Assembly: GCA_004554085.1 (NCBI GenBank)
Contig: SFNY01000005.1
Coordinates: 1 to 59,340, forward strand
Source: Clostridiales bacterium
Lineage (GTDB): Bacteria > Bacillota > Clostridia > Christensenellales > Aristaeellaceae
Direction of reading: 5' to 3'
Length of the DNA stretch: 59,340 nucleotides
Both the position numbers and the translations under genes were made by a program. Shown here piece by piece: positions 32,777 through 41,073 of this stretch; the stretch's first letter is position 1, and every line of letters begins with the position of its first letter. Under the pieces are notes generated by a model, which worked only from the letters and a program-made list of their open reading frames with translations, ran no database searches and was not told the origin of the DNA.

Positions 32777-35700
32777 TCACCAGGCGCTGAGCACAATGTC
32801 CGACGCCTTCACGCCGTCCACAATGCCCGTGGCGAGCAAGTACTGGGGCGACTGATACCAGTTGTCAAAGTCCGACTTCTTGTAGATACTGGGCACCTTG
32901 ATGCAGCCCGTCGCCGCCATCCACTTCGAGAGGTTTGCGGTCTCCTTGAAGGTGCCGCGCTTGAGCGCAACCTGATATTCGCAATCGGACTTCGCATAGG
33001 CGAAGGCCTCCGCGATGGTCACCTGGCCATCTCCGTTGTCGTCCGCATACATGGAATCCTGCGCGCCCTTTATCTGATCCACGCCCAGGCCGCGACAGAA
33101 GGCGTAAGTCAGGAACTCCACCGTCGTTGCGGCGCTGGTTCCATGATAGAAGCTGGCGTTCTGGTCGAAGGTCTGCGCCGTCAGCACGGAGATGTTGCCC
33201 GCCGCGTTGATCCGCCCCGAGCAGTCCACGATGAAGCCGCCGCTGCGGCAGCTGTCGAGAATCAGCACCACGTTGCCCGGAATGCCGGACATCCAGCTCA
33301 TCAGTTCGCCCGCCGTCACATAGGTGTTGGGATCGTCCTTGCTGTAATTCGGCGCAAGGGAGAAGTAGTAGCCGTAATAGCCGCTGGCCGTGGCCTGATA
33401 GTAGCCGTGGGTCACGATGTAGATCACGGACACGTCGTTCTCGGCAGCGCCCCTGAAGGTGCCGGTCACGAGGCTCTGGAGCCTGTCCTTGCCGGGATTG
33501 CTGTCGCTGGTGATGGAATAGCGCTCGCCGTCCACGTTCGATTTGGTGAGCGCGTTGTAGACGTTGCTCATGTTGCTGCCGGTGAAGGGCAGGTCGTTGG
33601 ATGCGCCGCTGTTGTTGTAGGAGCCGACGATCAGCGCGCGATACTTCGGGCTGTTCACCACGGTGACCGCACAGCTCATGCTGCCGTTGAAGCTGCGGAA
33701 CACGAGGTTGGTGGTTCCAACCAGGCTGTTGGACTGAATGACGCCCGTTGCCGGATCAAAGGAGATCAGCTCCGGGTTCTCCACCTCGAAGCTGCACACG
33801 CCGAGCAGGTTCTCCGGAACCAGCGCGTACTCCAGCGTCTGCTCAGAGTTGGTCTTCATGGAGATCTGCTCCGGCAGGTCGATTTCCACAAATTCGCACA
33901 CCAGAACGGTGCAGCTCGCCTGAACCGGCGCTGCATCCTCCTCGCCCTCGGCGGGATTCACCGTCAGAGTAACGGTCACCTCGCCGTTGCGCTCGGGATC
34001 GGCGGTCACCCGCAGGCCGTCAACCTGCAGGATCTCGGGATCGCTGCTGGTCACGGTGAAGCCGCGCTCGATGGCCGCCTTGGTGTACAGCAGCGGAAGC
34101 TCCGCGCTGTCGCCGCAGACGATGCCGAAGTTGTCCTTTTCAAATGCGATCTGCGCACCCTCATCCGCCGCGGTGACGTACACCCGGCATCTGGCGCTCA
34201 GGCCGTTGCAAGTCGTCGCCGTGACGCTGGTCTCGCCCTCGCCCACGGCCAGCAGTGCGCCGCTTGCATCGACGGTCACAACCGCCGCATCCGCCGAGCT
34301 GTAATTGACCTTGCTGCAATAGTTCTCCGCATTTGCGCTGAGTTCGGCGGTGAGAAGCACGCTCTCGCCCACTGCCAGGCGCACAGCCTGCGGCTTCAAC
34401 ACGATGGCTGTCGGACCCGGCAGCACGGTTACGTTCACGCTGGCGCGCTTGCCGTCCTGCATCGTTGCGGTGACGCTGGCCGTGCCGCTGGAAACCGCGC
34501 GGATCAGGCCGTTGTTGTCCACCATAACCACCCGATCGTCGCTGGTGGTGTAGGTGATGACCGCTTCGCTGCCCGGATCGAGCTGCGGGTGCAGCTGATG
34601 CTGCTCGCCCTCGCCCAGCTCCAGCTCCGCGCAATCCAGCGCAATGCTGCTGCTCAGCTGCTTTACCGTGATACTCGCGGTGGCGACGCTGCCGCTGACC
34701 GTCCTGACGCCGATGGTGGCCGTACCCGGAGCGACGGGCGTAACCAATCCGCTTTCGCTCACGGTGGCAACATCGGGATTCGAGGAGGCGAACTGCACGC
34801 TTGCCAGCGTGCCGCTGGCCATGCTCACGCTGAGCTGCAGCGTGTCCACATAGTCTGTTCCGTTGGTGTAGAGCGTCGCCGCGCTGGGCGCGAGGGTCAG
34901 CCCCGTCACGCTGCTGGCGACGGTGAGCTTGAAGCTTGCCGTCTTGCCGTTGTAGGACTTGGCCGTGATGGTAATCGTTCCCGTCTTGACGCCCTTGACC
35001 GTGCTGCCGCTGATGGTGGCATAGCGGGTGCTGGACGAAGTGTAGGTGTAGGTGCTGGGGCACACGTTGCCGCTTGCATCGTAGGCGGTGGGTTCCGGAA
35101 TCTGAATCTTATCTCCCTTCAGCATAGTGATCTTGGTAAAATCATACTTCAGGCTTGCCGGTGCCGGGGTCACTGTCACGGTGCAGCTGGCGGAATGGCC
35201 GTTGTAGGTGGTCACGGTGATGGTCGCCGTGCCGCCGCCAACGCCCTTTACCGCGCCGCTTGAATCCACACTGGCCACGGCAGGATCGGAGCTTGCGAAG
35301 CTGCACTGGCCCGCAGTGCCCTCCGGGAGCACCGGTGTCAGCGTCAGCGTCATGCCCTCCGCGATCTCGCAGCTGCTCTGCGCCAGCACGACGGAGTCCG
35401 GTGCGGGGCACACCTTCACGGCGCAGGTTGCAGCCGTGCCCTTCTGGGGCGTGGCAGTGATCACCGCGCTGCCGGGAGCCACGCCCTGAATCACGCCGGT
35501 GACGGGATCCACCGTCGCCACGGAGGGATCGCTGGAGCTGTAGCTGCACAGGCTGTAAGCCTTGGTGGGATTGTAGACGACGTCGGTCGCCGCGGACTCG
35601 CCGCAGCCGAGCACCAGGCTCTTTGTCTTGAAGCTGACGGACTTTGGCGCGGCGCACACCGTAACCTTGCAGATGGCCTTCACGCCGTTGTAGGTCTTGG

Positions 35701-38700
35701 CCGTGATCGTCGCGGTGCCCGCCTTCACGCCCACCAGCTTGCCGCCGGAAACCTTCACGTATTTCGCATTGGAGCTGCTCAGGGTGATGCCCGAGGCCGC
35801 ACCCTCGTCCACTGTGCCGACCAGGGTATCGTTGGTCTCGCCCACCATCAGCTTCATCGCAGTCTTGTTCAGCGTGAGCGTCTTCGGAGCGTTCTTTACA
35901 TTCACCCGGCAGGTCGCCGTCGCGCCGTTGTGGGAGCTGACGATCACATCTGCGCTGCCGGTGTGCAGAGCAGTGATTTCGCCGGTGGCGGCATTCACCG
36001 TGAGGATGCTCTCATCTGTGGAGCGATAGCTGAAGCTGCACAGCGTGCCCTCGGGGTACACGCCCGCCACGCGCAGTCCGCTCTCTCCCACGCCCAGATT
36101 GATTTCACTCTGCGCTGCTTCGATGCGCTCCGGCGCGGGCAGCACGTTCACCGTGCATGTTGCGCTCTTGCCGTTCAACGTCGTCGCCTTCAGCGTCGCG
36201 GAACCTGCCTGATGGGCGGTGATTACGCCCGTATTCGGATCGATGGTCGCCACAGAGGGATTGCTGGATTCAAAGCTGCAGGGGCTGTAAACCTTGGTGG
36301 AATTGAACTTCAGCGTGACCGACGCGCTATCGCCCGCACCCAACGAGATCGTCTTGCTGGAGAAGGCGACCGAGGTCGGCTTTGCGTAGACCGTGACCTT
36401 GCAGGTGGCCACAACGCCGTTGTAGGTCTTGGCTGTGATCGTCGCGGTACCCGCTTTCACGCCAACCAGCTTGCCGCCGGAAACCTTCACATATCTGGTG
36501 TTGGAGCTGCTCAGTGTAATGGCCGAGGCCGCGCCTTCGTCGACGGTGCCGACCAGGGTATCGTTGGTCTCACCCACCATCAGCTTCATGGTGGACTTGT
36601 TCAGCGTAAGATGCTCCGGGGCATTCTTGACATTCACCCGGCAGCTTGCCGTCGCGCCGTTGTGGGAAGTGATTACGATGTTCGTGCTGCCGGTGGCAAC
36701 GGTGGTGACCGCGCCGGTTTCGGCGTTTACCGTCGCAACGCCCGGATCCTCGGAGGCGTATGTAAAGCTGCACATCGTGCCCGAGGGATATCGTCCGGTC
36801 ACGCTGCAGCCCGTCTCTCCCAGGCCGATCTCCAGCGCATCCGCACTGGCGCTGATCTCCGTCGGAGCCGACAGCACCGTCACAGAGCAGACGCCGGTCT
36901 TGCCCTTTTGCGGCACGCAGGCGATGACCGCCGTGCCAGCCGCATGGGCGGTGACAACGCCGCTGAGTGGATCGACGGTCGCAACGGCTTCATCGCTGGA
37001 GATGAAGCTGTGCTGGCTGTAGGCGCTGGTGGAGTTGAAGCTTACCTTCGTCGCAACGGACATACCTGCGCCCAGCGTCAGCGTCTTCGACGAAAAAGAG
37101 ACCGAAGTCGGATTTTTGTACACCGTCACCTTCACCGTGCGCACAATGCCGTTGTGGGTGGTGATGGTCAGCGTGACGGAGCCTGCGCGCAGGCCGGTGA
37201 CCTTGCCCGCAGCGTCCACCTTGACATACTTTGTGTTGCTGGATTTGAAACTGAAGTCCGCGTGGCAGCCGCCGGTGATCTCGATCAGATCGAGGGCATT
37301 GAAGCTCTCGTTCACTCCGAGCTTGTAGCTGCCGGTGGAGAGCACCACGTTCTCCTCTGCGGGCGAGGGTAGCACCCGCACAGTGCAGATGGCTCTGACT
37401 CCGGTGTTGACAGAGGTCGCGGTGATAGTTGCGCTGCCCTGGGCGTTTGCACGCACCAGGCCGTCGCCGTCCACGCTGGCCACGGCGTCGTCGCTGGAGG
37501 TAAAGAGGATATTTTCGCGCTCAAACTCCGGCAGAACGACGCTCAGCTTGCGCTCCATGCCAGTGTGCAGCGAAACGCTGTCCTCGGAAAATGCCACGCT
37601 GGTCGCCGGGCCGTACACGCGCACCGTTGCCTTCGCGGGCTTGGAGGGCAGATTGTATGCATAAATGCAGATCGTCGCCTGTCCCTTGGACACGCCCGTC
37701 ACAGTGCCGTCCGCCGCCACCGTCGCGATGGAGGGATCGCTGCTCTGGAAGGTGCAGCTGCCGCCGTAGCTGGTGCTGGCAAACTTCGGGGCGACCTTTG
37801 TGGCCTCGCCCACGAGAATTTCCGCGCTGGAGGGCGTGGCGCTGATGGTCTTGGGCGCGGACTTCACTGTCACCTTGCAGGCGACGCTTCCAAACTCTGT
37901 GGTTGCCGTGATGGTCGCGCTGCCCTTGCGCACGCCGGTGAGCCTGCCGGTGTTCGCGTCAACAGTCACATATTTTGTTGCAGAGGAAGTAAATTTTACT
38001 GCACGAACCGTGCCATCCGCATTGGTTGTCCGGCCGTCGCTGAACTGCACGCGCAGGGTCAGGCCCTTGTCGCCCACGCCAATGATGGCGCTGCTCTGGC
38101 TGAGGGCGACCGTCACAGGATCGGGATATTCGCATTCGATGACCCGCAGCGGATAGTTGTCGTCGTTTGCATAGCAGCGCACGCTCTCCACACCCCGGCA
38201 GGCCTCCCTGTACTGGTCGACCTCGCCGTCCTCCGCGGGATCCATCGGGCGCGCGGCAGCGGCGTCGATCCATCCGGTCTGAATGTCCTTTTCGGGATCT
38301 GCGTTGAAGGCAACCTGCAGGCGATCCGGCTTATTGGAATCCTCAGGGGTGCGGGCAAGCACATAGACCACGCCCCTGCCGAGCCATGCGATGACCTCGT
38401 CGGAGGCGGCGTTTCCCGCATAAACCTCAGTGTCCTTTTCCAGAATCTCCGCAAATCCCTTCACAAATGCGGGGCTTTTGGAGGCCTTTTCCGAATAATT
38501 GATCGCAGGAGCCTCGTCCACATCGGCAGACTCAGGCTGTGCATCCTTCGGTGCTTCCGCAGAGGGCTCGACGGACGGCTCCACGGAGGGATCGGCAGAT
38601 GCATCCGGGGAGGGCGCTGTCGAGGGCTCGGAACTGCTGTTTTCCCCCTCGGCGGGCGCGTCCGGCGTCGGATCGTCTGAATCCGGTGCGGTTCCGTCCG

Positions 38701-38881
38701 GCGCATCGTCCGCTTTTTCCGGTGCAGAGGTCTCCGCAGCCTGAGGTGCGGGCGTTTCTGACATAATCACCTGCTCCACCTCCACTTCGCTGGCAAAGGC
38801 GACCGGGAAATCCGCAGGAACGAGCGTGACGAGCAGTGCAAAGCAGATCAGCAGCGACAACACGCGAAACATTCTTTTCAT
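32777..38881 (-). CDS. Giant secreted protein: about 18 bacterial Ig-like modules plus C-terminal caspase-like protease domain
   Basis: A 2,034-residue exported protein. A Sec signal (1-30) is followed by an acidic Pro/Ser/Glu-rich linker (about 35-115), a unique domain with a GWIDAAAA segment (about 130-215), then about 18 BIG2-type modules of 80-85 residues (about 220-1740; each has SSDPSVATVD / GVxxGTATITA / CxVTV signatures). The last 290 residues form a clan CD (caspase/metacaspase/gingipain-type) domain: RALIVGSYNNS, catalytic VIYIVTHGYY with His1825, and VVLILDSCRSGGF with Cys1878. An EF-hand/dockerin-like loop DDNGDGQVTIAEA lies at 1947-1959. No LPXTG or membrane anchor is seen at the end. 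Start ATG 38881 has GGGGAGG six bases upstream. Likely a surface or released, possibly calcium-dependent Arg/Lys/Asp-specific protease; substrate unknown. Confidence 0.9.
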   Translation of the reverse strand: MKRMFRVLSLLICFALLVTLVPADFPVAFASEVEVEQVIMSETPAPQAAETSAPEKADDAPDGTAPDSDDPTPDAPAEGENSSSEPSTAPSPDASADPSVEPSVEPSAEAPKDAQPESADVDEAPAINYSEKASKSPAFVKGFAEILEKDTEVYAGNAASDEVIAWLGRGVVYVLARTPEDSNKPDRLQVAFNADPEKDIQTGWIDAAAARPMDPAEDGEVDQYREACRGVESVRCYANDDNYPLRVIECEYPDPVTVALSQSSAIIGVGDKGLTLRVQFSDGRTTNADGTVRAVKFTSSATKYVTVDANTGRLTGVRKGSATITATTEFGSVACKVTVKSAPKTISATPSSAEILVGEATKVAPKFASTSYGGSCTFQSSDPSIATVAADGTVTGVSKGQATICIYAYNLPSKPAKATVRVYGPATSVAFSEDSVSLHTGMERKLSVVLPEFERENILFTSSDDAVASVDGDGLVRANAQGSATITATSVNTGVRAICTVRVLPSPAEENVVLSTGSYKLGVNESFNALDLIEITGGCHADFSFKSSNTKYVKVDAAGKVTGLRAGSVTLTITTHNGIVRTVKVTVYKNPTSVSFSSKTLTLGAGMSVATKVSFNSTSAYSQHSFISSDEAVATVDPLSGVVTAHAAGTAVIACVPQKGKTGVCSVTVLSAPTEISASADALEIGLGETGCSVTGRYPSGTMCSFTYASEDPGVATVNAETGAVTTVATGSTNIVITSHNGATASCRVNVKNAPEHLTLNKSTMKLMVGETNDTLVGTVDEGAASAITLSSSNTRYVKVSGGKLVGVKAGTATITAKTYNGVVATCKVTVYAKPTSVAFSSKTISLGAGDSASVTLKFNSTKVYSPCSFESSNPSVATIDPNTGVITAHQAGSATLKATTLNGKSATCTVNVLPAPERIEAAQSEINLGVGESGLRVAGVYPEGTLCSFSYRSTDESILTVNAATGEITALHTGSADVIVSSHNGATATCRVNVKNAPKTLTLNKTAMKLMVGETNDTLVGTVDEGAASGITLSSSNAKYVKVSGGKLVGVKAGTATITAKTYNGVKAICKVTVCAAPKSVSFKTKSLVLGCGESAATDVVYNPTKAYSLCSYSSSDPSVATVDPVTGVIQGVAPGSAVITATPQKGTAATCAVKVCPAPDSVVLAQSSCEIAEGMTLTLTPVLPEGTAGQCSFASSDPAVASVDSSGAVKGVGGGTATITVTTYNGHSASCTVTVTPAPASLKYDFTKITMLKGDKIQIPEPTAYDASGNVCPSTYTYTSSSTRYATISGSTVKGVKTGTITITAKSYNGKTASFKLTVASSVTGLTLAPSAATLYTNGTDYVDTLQLSVSMASGTLASVQFASSNPDVATVSESGLVTPVAPGTATIGVRTVSGSVATASITVKQLSSSIALDCAELELGEGEQHQLHPQLDPGSEAVITYTTSDDRVVMVDNNGLIRAVSSGTASVTATMQDGKRASVNVTVLPGPTAIVLKPQAVRLAVGESVLLTAELSANAENYCSKVNYSSADAAVVTVDASGALLAVGEGETSVTATTCNGLSARCRVYVTAADEGAQIAFEKDNFGIVCGDSAELPLLYTKAAIERGFTVTSSDPEILQVDGLRVTADPERNGEVTVTLTVNPAEGEEDAAPVQASCTVLVCEFVEIDLPEQISMKTNSEQTLEYALVPENLLGVCSFEVENPELISFDPATGVIQSNSLVGTTNLVFRSFNGSMSCAVTVVNSPKYRALIVGSYNNSGASNDLPFTGSNMSNVYNALTKSNVDGERYSITSDSNPGKDRLQSLVTGTFRGAAENDVSVIYIVTHGYYQATASGYYGYYFSLAPNYSKDDPNTYVTAGELMSWMSGIPGNVVLILDSCRSGGFIVDCSGRINAAGNISVLTAQTFDQNASFYHGTSAATTVEFLTYAFCRGLGVDQIKGAQDSMYADDNGDGQVTIAEAFAYAKSDCEYQVALKRGTFKETANLSKWMAATGCIKVPSIYKKSDFDNWYQSPQYLLATGIVDGVKASDIVLSAW
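35651..37111 (-). repeat. Tandem duplication of a three-module Ig block (732-bp period)
   Basis: Within the giant gene, modules 5-7 (about 36381-37111) and 8-10 (about 35651-36380) repeat in the same order, for example LNKxxMKLMVGETNDT in modules 7 and 10. A GCCGCCGGAAACCTTCAC tract at 35741 recurs at 36473, 732 bp (244 codons) away, and flanking DNA is nearly identical. This shows recent block duplication rather than old module-by-module divergence. Confidence 0.85.
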
Positions 38882-38955
38882 GTCTTTCCTCCCCTTCAAT
38901 CCGCAGATACGGTTTTCTGCGATTGAACAGTTACAAATACGCTATGGATGGCTTC

Positions 38956-38964
38956 AGTATATCA
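38956..38964 (-). promoter_or_regulatory. Possible extended -10 promoter of the giant gene
   Basis: Minus-strand TGATATACT at 38964-38956, about 75 bases before the start codon, without a convincing -35. The 38.88-39.21 kb gap is AT-rich compared with the surroundings and holds no gene I can support. Confidence 0.35.
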
Positions 38965-39216
38965 CACATTTGTGGCCATTCTGATACATTTCCCCTGCAC
39001 TTTTTCATTTACGGCAGGACAACCACAGCGCGGCCTGTTTTTTAGACGTATTTTCTGTTGGAAATGTTGGCAATTCCACCGGTTTCATCCACAATTTTAC
39101 AATCATGGCGAAACCTTGTGCCAAATTACCACCAATTTTACCCTTATATTCTGACATATCAATGTGAATTATCGATGAATTCCAGGCGTACTTTTGTCAA
39201 AAACAACTTGCCGCCA

Positions 39217-39245
39217 TTGACAAATCCCTGGGATCGCGCTATAAT
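39217..39245 (+). promoter_or_regulatory. Consensus promoter of the thiW-thiM leader
   Basis: Perfect TTGACA (39217-39222), 17-bp spacer, perfect TATAAT (39240-39245). The start site near 39252 is the first base of the riboswitch P1 stem. Confidence 0.92.
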
Positions 39246-39251
39246 CTGAGC

Positions 39252-39337
39252 GAAAAACAGGGGAGCCGATTGGCTGAGAGGAAGCGCGCGCTTCGACCCT
39301 CCACCTGATGTGGACAATGCCACCGTAGGGAGTTTTC
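39252..39337 (+). promoter_or_regulatory. TPP (thiamine pyrophosphate) riboswitch
   Basis: P1 arms GAAAAAC / GTTTTC enclose AGGGGAGCC, GGCTGAGAGGAAG, CTTCGACCC and the highly conserved ACCTGATGTGGACAATGCCACCGTAGGGA-type 3' domain (39302-39331). All conserved TPP-aptamer blocks are present, with compensating G-C changes in the P4 arm (TGTGGA / TGCCAC). A terminator hairpin follows at once. Confidence 0.96.
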
Positions 39338-39361
39338 ATTGCAAAAGCATGTATTTTTGTG

Positions 39362-39394
39362 AGAAGGCCCCGACACGGAGCCTTCTGTTTTTCT
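39362..39394 (+). terminator. Riboswitch-controlled terminator
   Basis: GAAGGC (39363-39368) pairs with GCCTTC (39380-39385), followed by TGTTTTTC. Ligand-bound riboswitch would favour this stem and stop transcription before thiW. Confidence 0.8.
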
Positions 39395-39410
39395 ATCCAG
39401 GCTGAGAATT

Positions 39411-39709
39411 CCGGGAGAATAAATGTACAGGCATGCACATTTTGGCTCCCGGAGCGCCCGGATTCAATCTCTTTTGAAAGGAGTGCAAAGGAGGCAGCCC
39501 GAATGGTCACGGGCACGGATGGAGGAGGAGCGTCCTGCGTCCGAAGCCGCAGCAGCGATGGGAAGCCGTGTTCCGGCGTGAGAGGAAGCCAGCAAGCTTC
39601 GACCGACTTTTCCAGCAGGCGCGAGCCTGCCCATGTACGCATGGAGGAAGGGCGCTGCACGGCAACTGCTTTTCCCCCGCACCATCCATTCACGAAGGAG
39701 AGATTGAAC
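39411..39709 (+). promoter_or_regulatory. Long structured leader between the TPP terminator and thiW
   Basis: About 300 bases without a supported ORF. It starts with a hairpin CCGGGAG...CTCCCGG (39411-39452) with inner AAATGT/ACATTT pairing. At 39579-39604 it contains TGAGAGGAAGC and GCTTCGACC in the same order and spacing as the TPP aptamer's P3 arm (39275-39297), but the conserved 3' domain of a TPP aptamer is missing. It may be a decayed second aptamer. A frame open through this stretch into thiW exists but lacks a plausible start. Confidence 0.45.
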
Positions 39710-40228
39710 ATGAAGAAACTGAACGTTCGCAAGATGACCCTCGCCGCCCTGCTGTGCGCCATCGCCGTGGTGGGCAGCATGTTTTCCTTCCCCGTCGCCG
39801 GCAGCAAGTGCGCGCCGGTGCAGCACATGGTCAACCTGCTCTGCGCGGTGCTGCTGGGCCCGTGGTACGGCTTCGGCGCGGCCTTCGTCGCCAGCCTGAT
39901 CCGCAACCTGCTGGGTCTGGGCAGCCTGATGGCCTTCCCCGGCAGCATGCTGGGAGCGCTGCTCTGCGGCCTGATCTACTACAAGACGAAGAATCTGCCC
40001 GCGACCCTGATCGGCGAGGTTTTCGGCACCGGCGTGCTGGGCGGACTGTGCGCCTATCCCGTGGCCATCCTGCTGATGGGCAAGAGCGCCAGCGACATCG
40101 CCTTCTACGCCTACATCGTTCCCTTCCTGATCTCCACCGTCGCAGGCTCCATCCTGGCCGGCGTGCTGATCTACGCTCTGAAGAAAGCCGGCGCGCTCGA
40201 CCGCATGTACGCCACCCTGGAGAGATAA
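39710..40228 (+). CDS. thiW: ThiW, ECF transporter S component for hydroxyethylthiazole
   Basis: A 172-residue integral membrane protein with about five to six helices. It is the substrate-binding S component of an energy-coupling-factor transporter; family features are KMTLAALLCAIAVVGSMFSFPV, GSKCAPVQHMVNLLCAVLLGPWYG and SLMAFPGSMLGALLCG. The AGGAGAGATTGAAC site precedes ATG 39710. Control by a TPP riboswitch and the thiM gene immediately downstream identify the thiazole moiety of thiamine as the substrate. The shared ECF ATPase/T subunits must be encoded elsewhere. Confidence 0.93.
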   Translation: MKKLNVRKMTLAALLCAIAVVGSMFSFPVAGSKCAPVQHMVNLLCAVLLGPWYGFGAAFVASLIRNLLGLGSLMAFPGSMLGALLCGLIYYKTKNLPATLIGEVFGTGVLGGLCAYPVAILLMGKSASDIAFYAYIVPFLISTVAGSILAGVLIYALKKAGALDRMYATLER

Positions 40229-40229
40229 G

Positions 40230-40994
40230 ATGCCCTTTCACGCAATTCTGAAGGAGATTCGCAGAGATAAGCCGCTGGTGCACTGCATCTCCAACATCGT
40301 CACCGCAAACGACTGCGCCAATCTGTTGCTGGCCATCGGTGCAAGCCCGATGATGGCCCAGGCCCCGGAGGAGATGGAGGAGATCACCGCCATCTCCTCC
40401 TCGACGGTGCTCAACACCGGAACGCCCGATGCAGCGCGCTTTGCCGCCTGCGAGATCTGCGGCGTGCACGCAAACCGCCTGCACCGCCCGGTGGTGCTGG
40501 ATCCGGTGGGCGTGGGCGCGAGCAGCTGGCGGCTGACGCATGTGCAGCGCTTGCTTACCGCCTTTGTGCCCGATCTTGTGCGCGTGAACCTGAGCGAGGC
40601 CCGCTCTCTGCTGGGACTTCGCGGACAGGAGCGCGGCGTGGACAGCGCCGCCGTCTCCGATGCGGAGGACACCGAGCGCTGCGCCGTGGAGCTTGCCCGC
40701 AGGCTCGGCTGCGCAGTGCTGCTCTCCAGCGCCACGGACATTGCCACCGACGGAAGCGAGGTTCTCCGCATCCCCGGCGGAAGCTCCCGCGTCACCGCCG
40801 TCACCGGCAGCGGCTGCATGCTCTCCGCGCTGTGCGGGGCATTTCTGGCCGTCTCCGACGATCCGCTGCATGCCGCTGCGGCAGCCTCCGCCTTCTGGAA
40901 GCGCTGCTCCGAGCAAGCGGAATCGCGCTGCACAGGCTCCGGCATAGGCGCCTTCCACATGGCGCTGATCGACGCAGCCTCCCTTCAGATCTGA
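40230..40994 (+). CDS. thiM: Hydroxyethylthiazole kinase
   Basis: Phosphorylates 4-methyl-5-hydroxyethylthiazole for thiamine salvage. The 254-residue protein has VHCISNIVTANDCANLLLAIGASPMM (substrate binding, about 17-42), VVLDPVGVGAS (about 88-98), NLSEAR in place of the common NxSEI, and TGSGCMLSAL with the catalytic Cys near 190. Begins one base after the thiW stop, with GGAGAGATAAG before the ATG. ThiE or ThiD are not seen nearby. Confidence 0.95.
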   Translation: MPFHAILKEIRRDKPLVHCISNIVTANDCANLLLAIGASPMMAQAPEEMEEITAISSSTVLNTGTPDAARFAACEICGVHANRLHRPVVLDPVGVGASSWRLTHVQRLLTAFVPDLVRVNLSEARSLLGLRGQERGVDSAAVSDAEDTERCAVELARRLGCAVLLSSATDIATDGSEVLRIPGGSSRVTAVTGSGCMLSALCGAFLAVSDDPLHAAAAASAFWKRCSEQAESRCTGSGIGAFHMALIDAASLQI

Positions 40995-41010
40995 GTGCTT
41001 TTCCTGATTC

Positions 41011-41056
41011 AAAGGAGCGACCATACCTCGATGGAAGTATGGTCGCTCCTTTTGTG
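41011..41056. terminator. Bidirectional terminator thiM/cls
   Basis: A perfect 16-bp stem AAAGGAGCGACCATAC / GTATGGTCGCTCCTTT with a ten-base loop and TTTTGTG after it on the plus strand (AAA on the other side gives a T-run on the minus strand). Confidence 0.9.
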
Positions 41057-41073
41057 TAAAAACCTGCCGCGGA

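Noticed and set aside
32621..35263. An 880-codon plus-strand open frame opposite the Ig-repeat gene
   Set aside because: Shadow produced by the GC-rich repetitive codons of the giant gene; the minus-strand frame has signal peptide, modules and catalytic motifs.
35651..37111. Regular repeats that might be read as a CRISPR-like array
   Set aside because: The period is 732 bp and the DNA is coding, translating to Ig modules; no short palindromic repeats with unique spacers. No CRISPR array was seen anywhere in the window.
39359..39709. N-terminal extension of thiW by 117 codons
   Set aside because: It runs through the riboswitch terminator and structured leader, lacks a ribosome site, and would put a long hydrophilic segment before a small S component.
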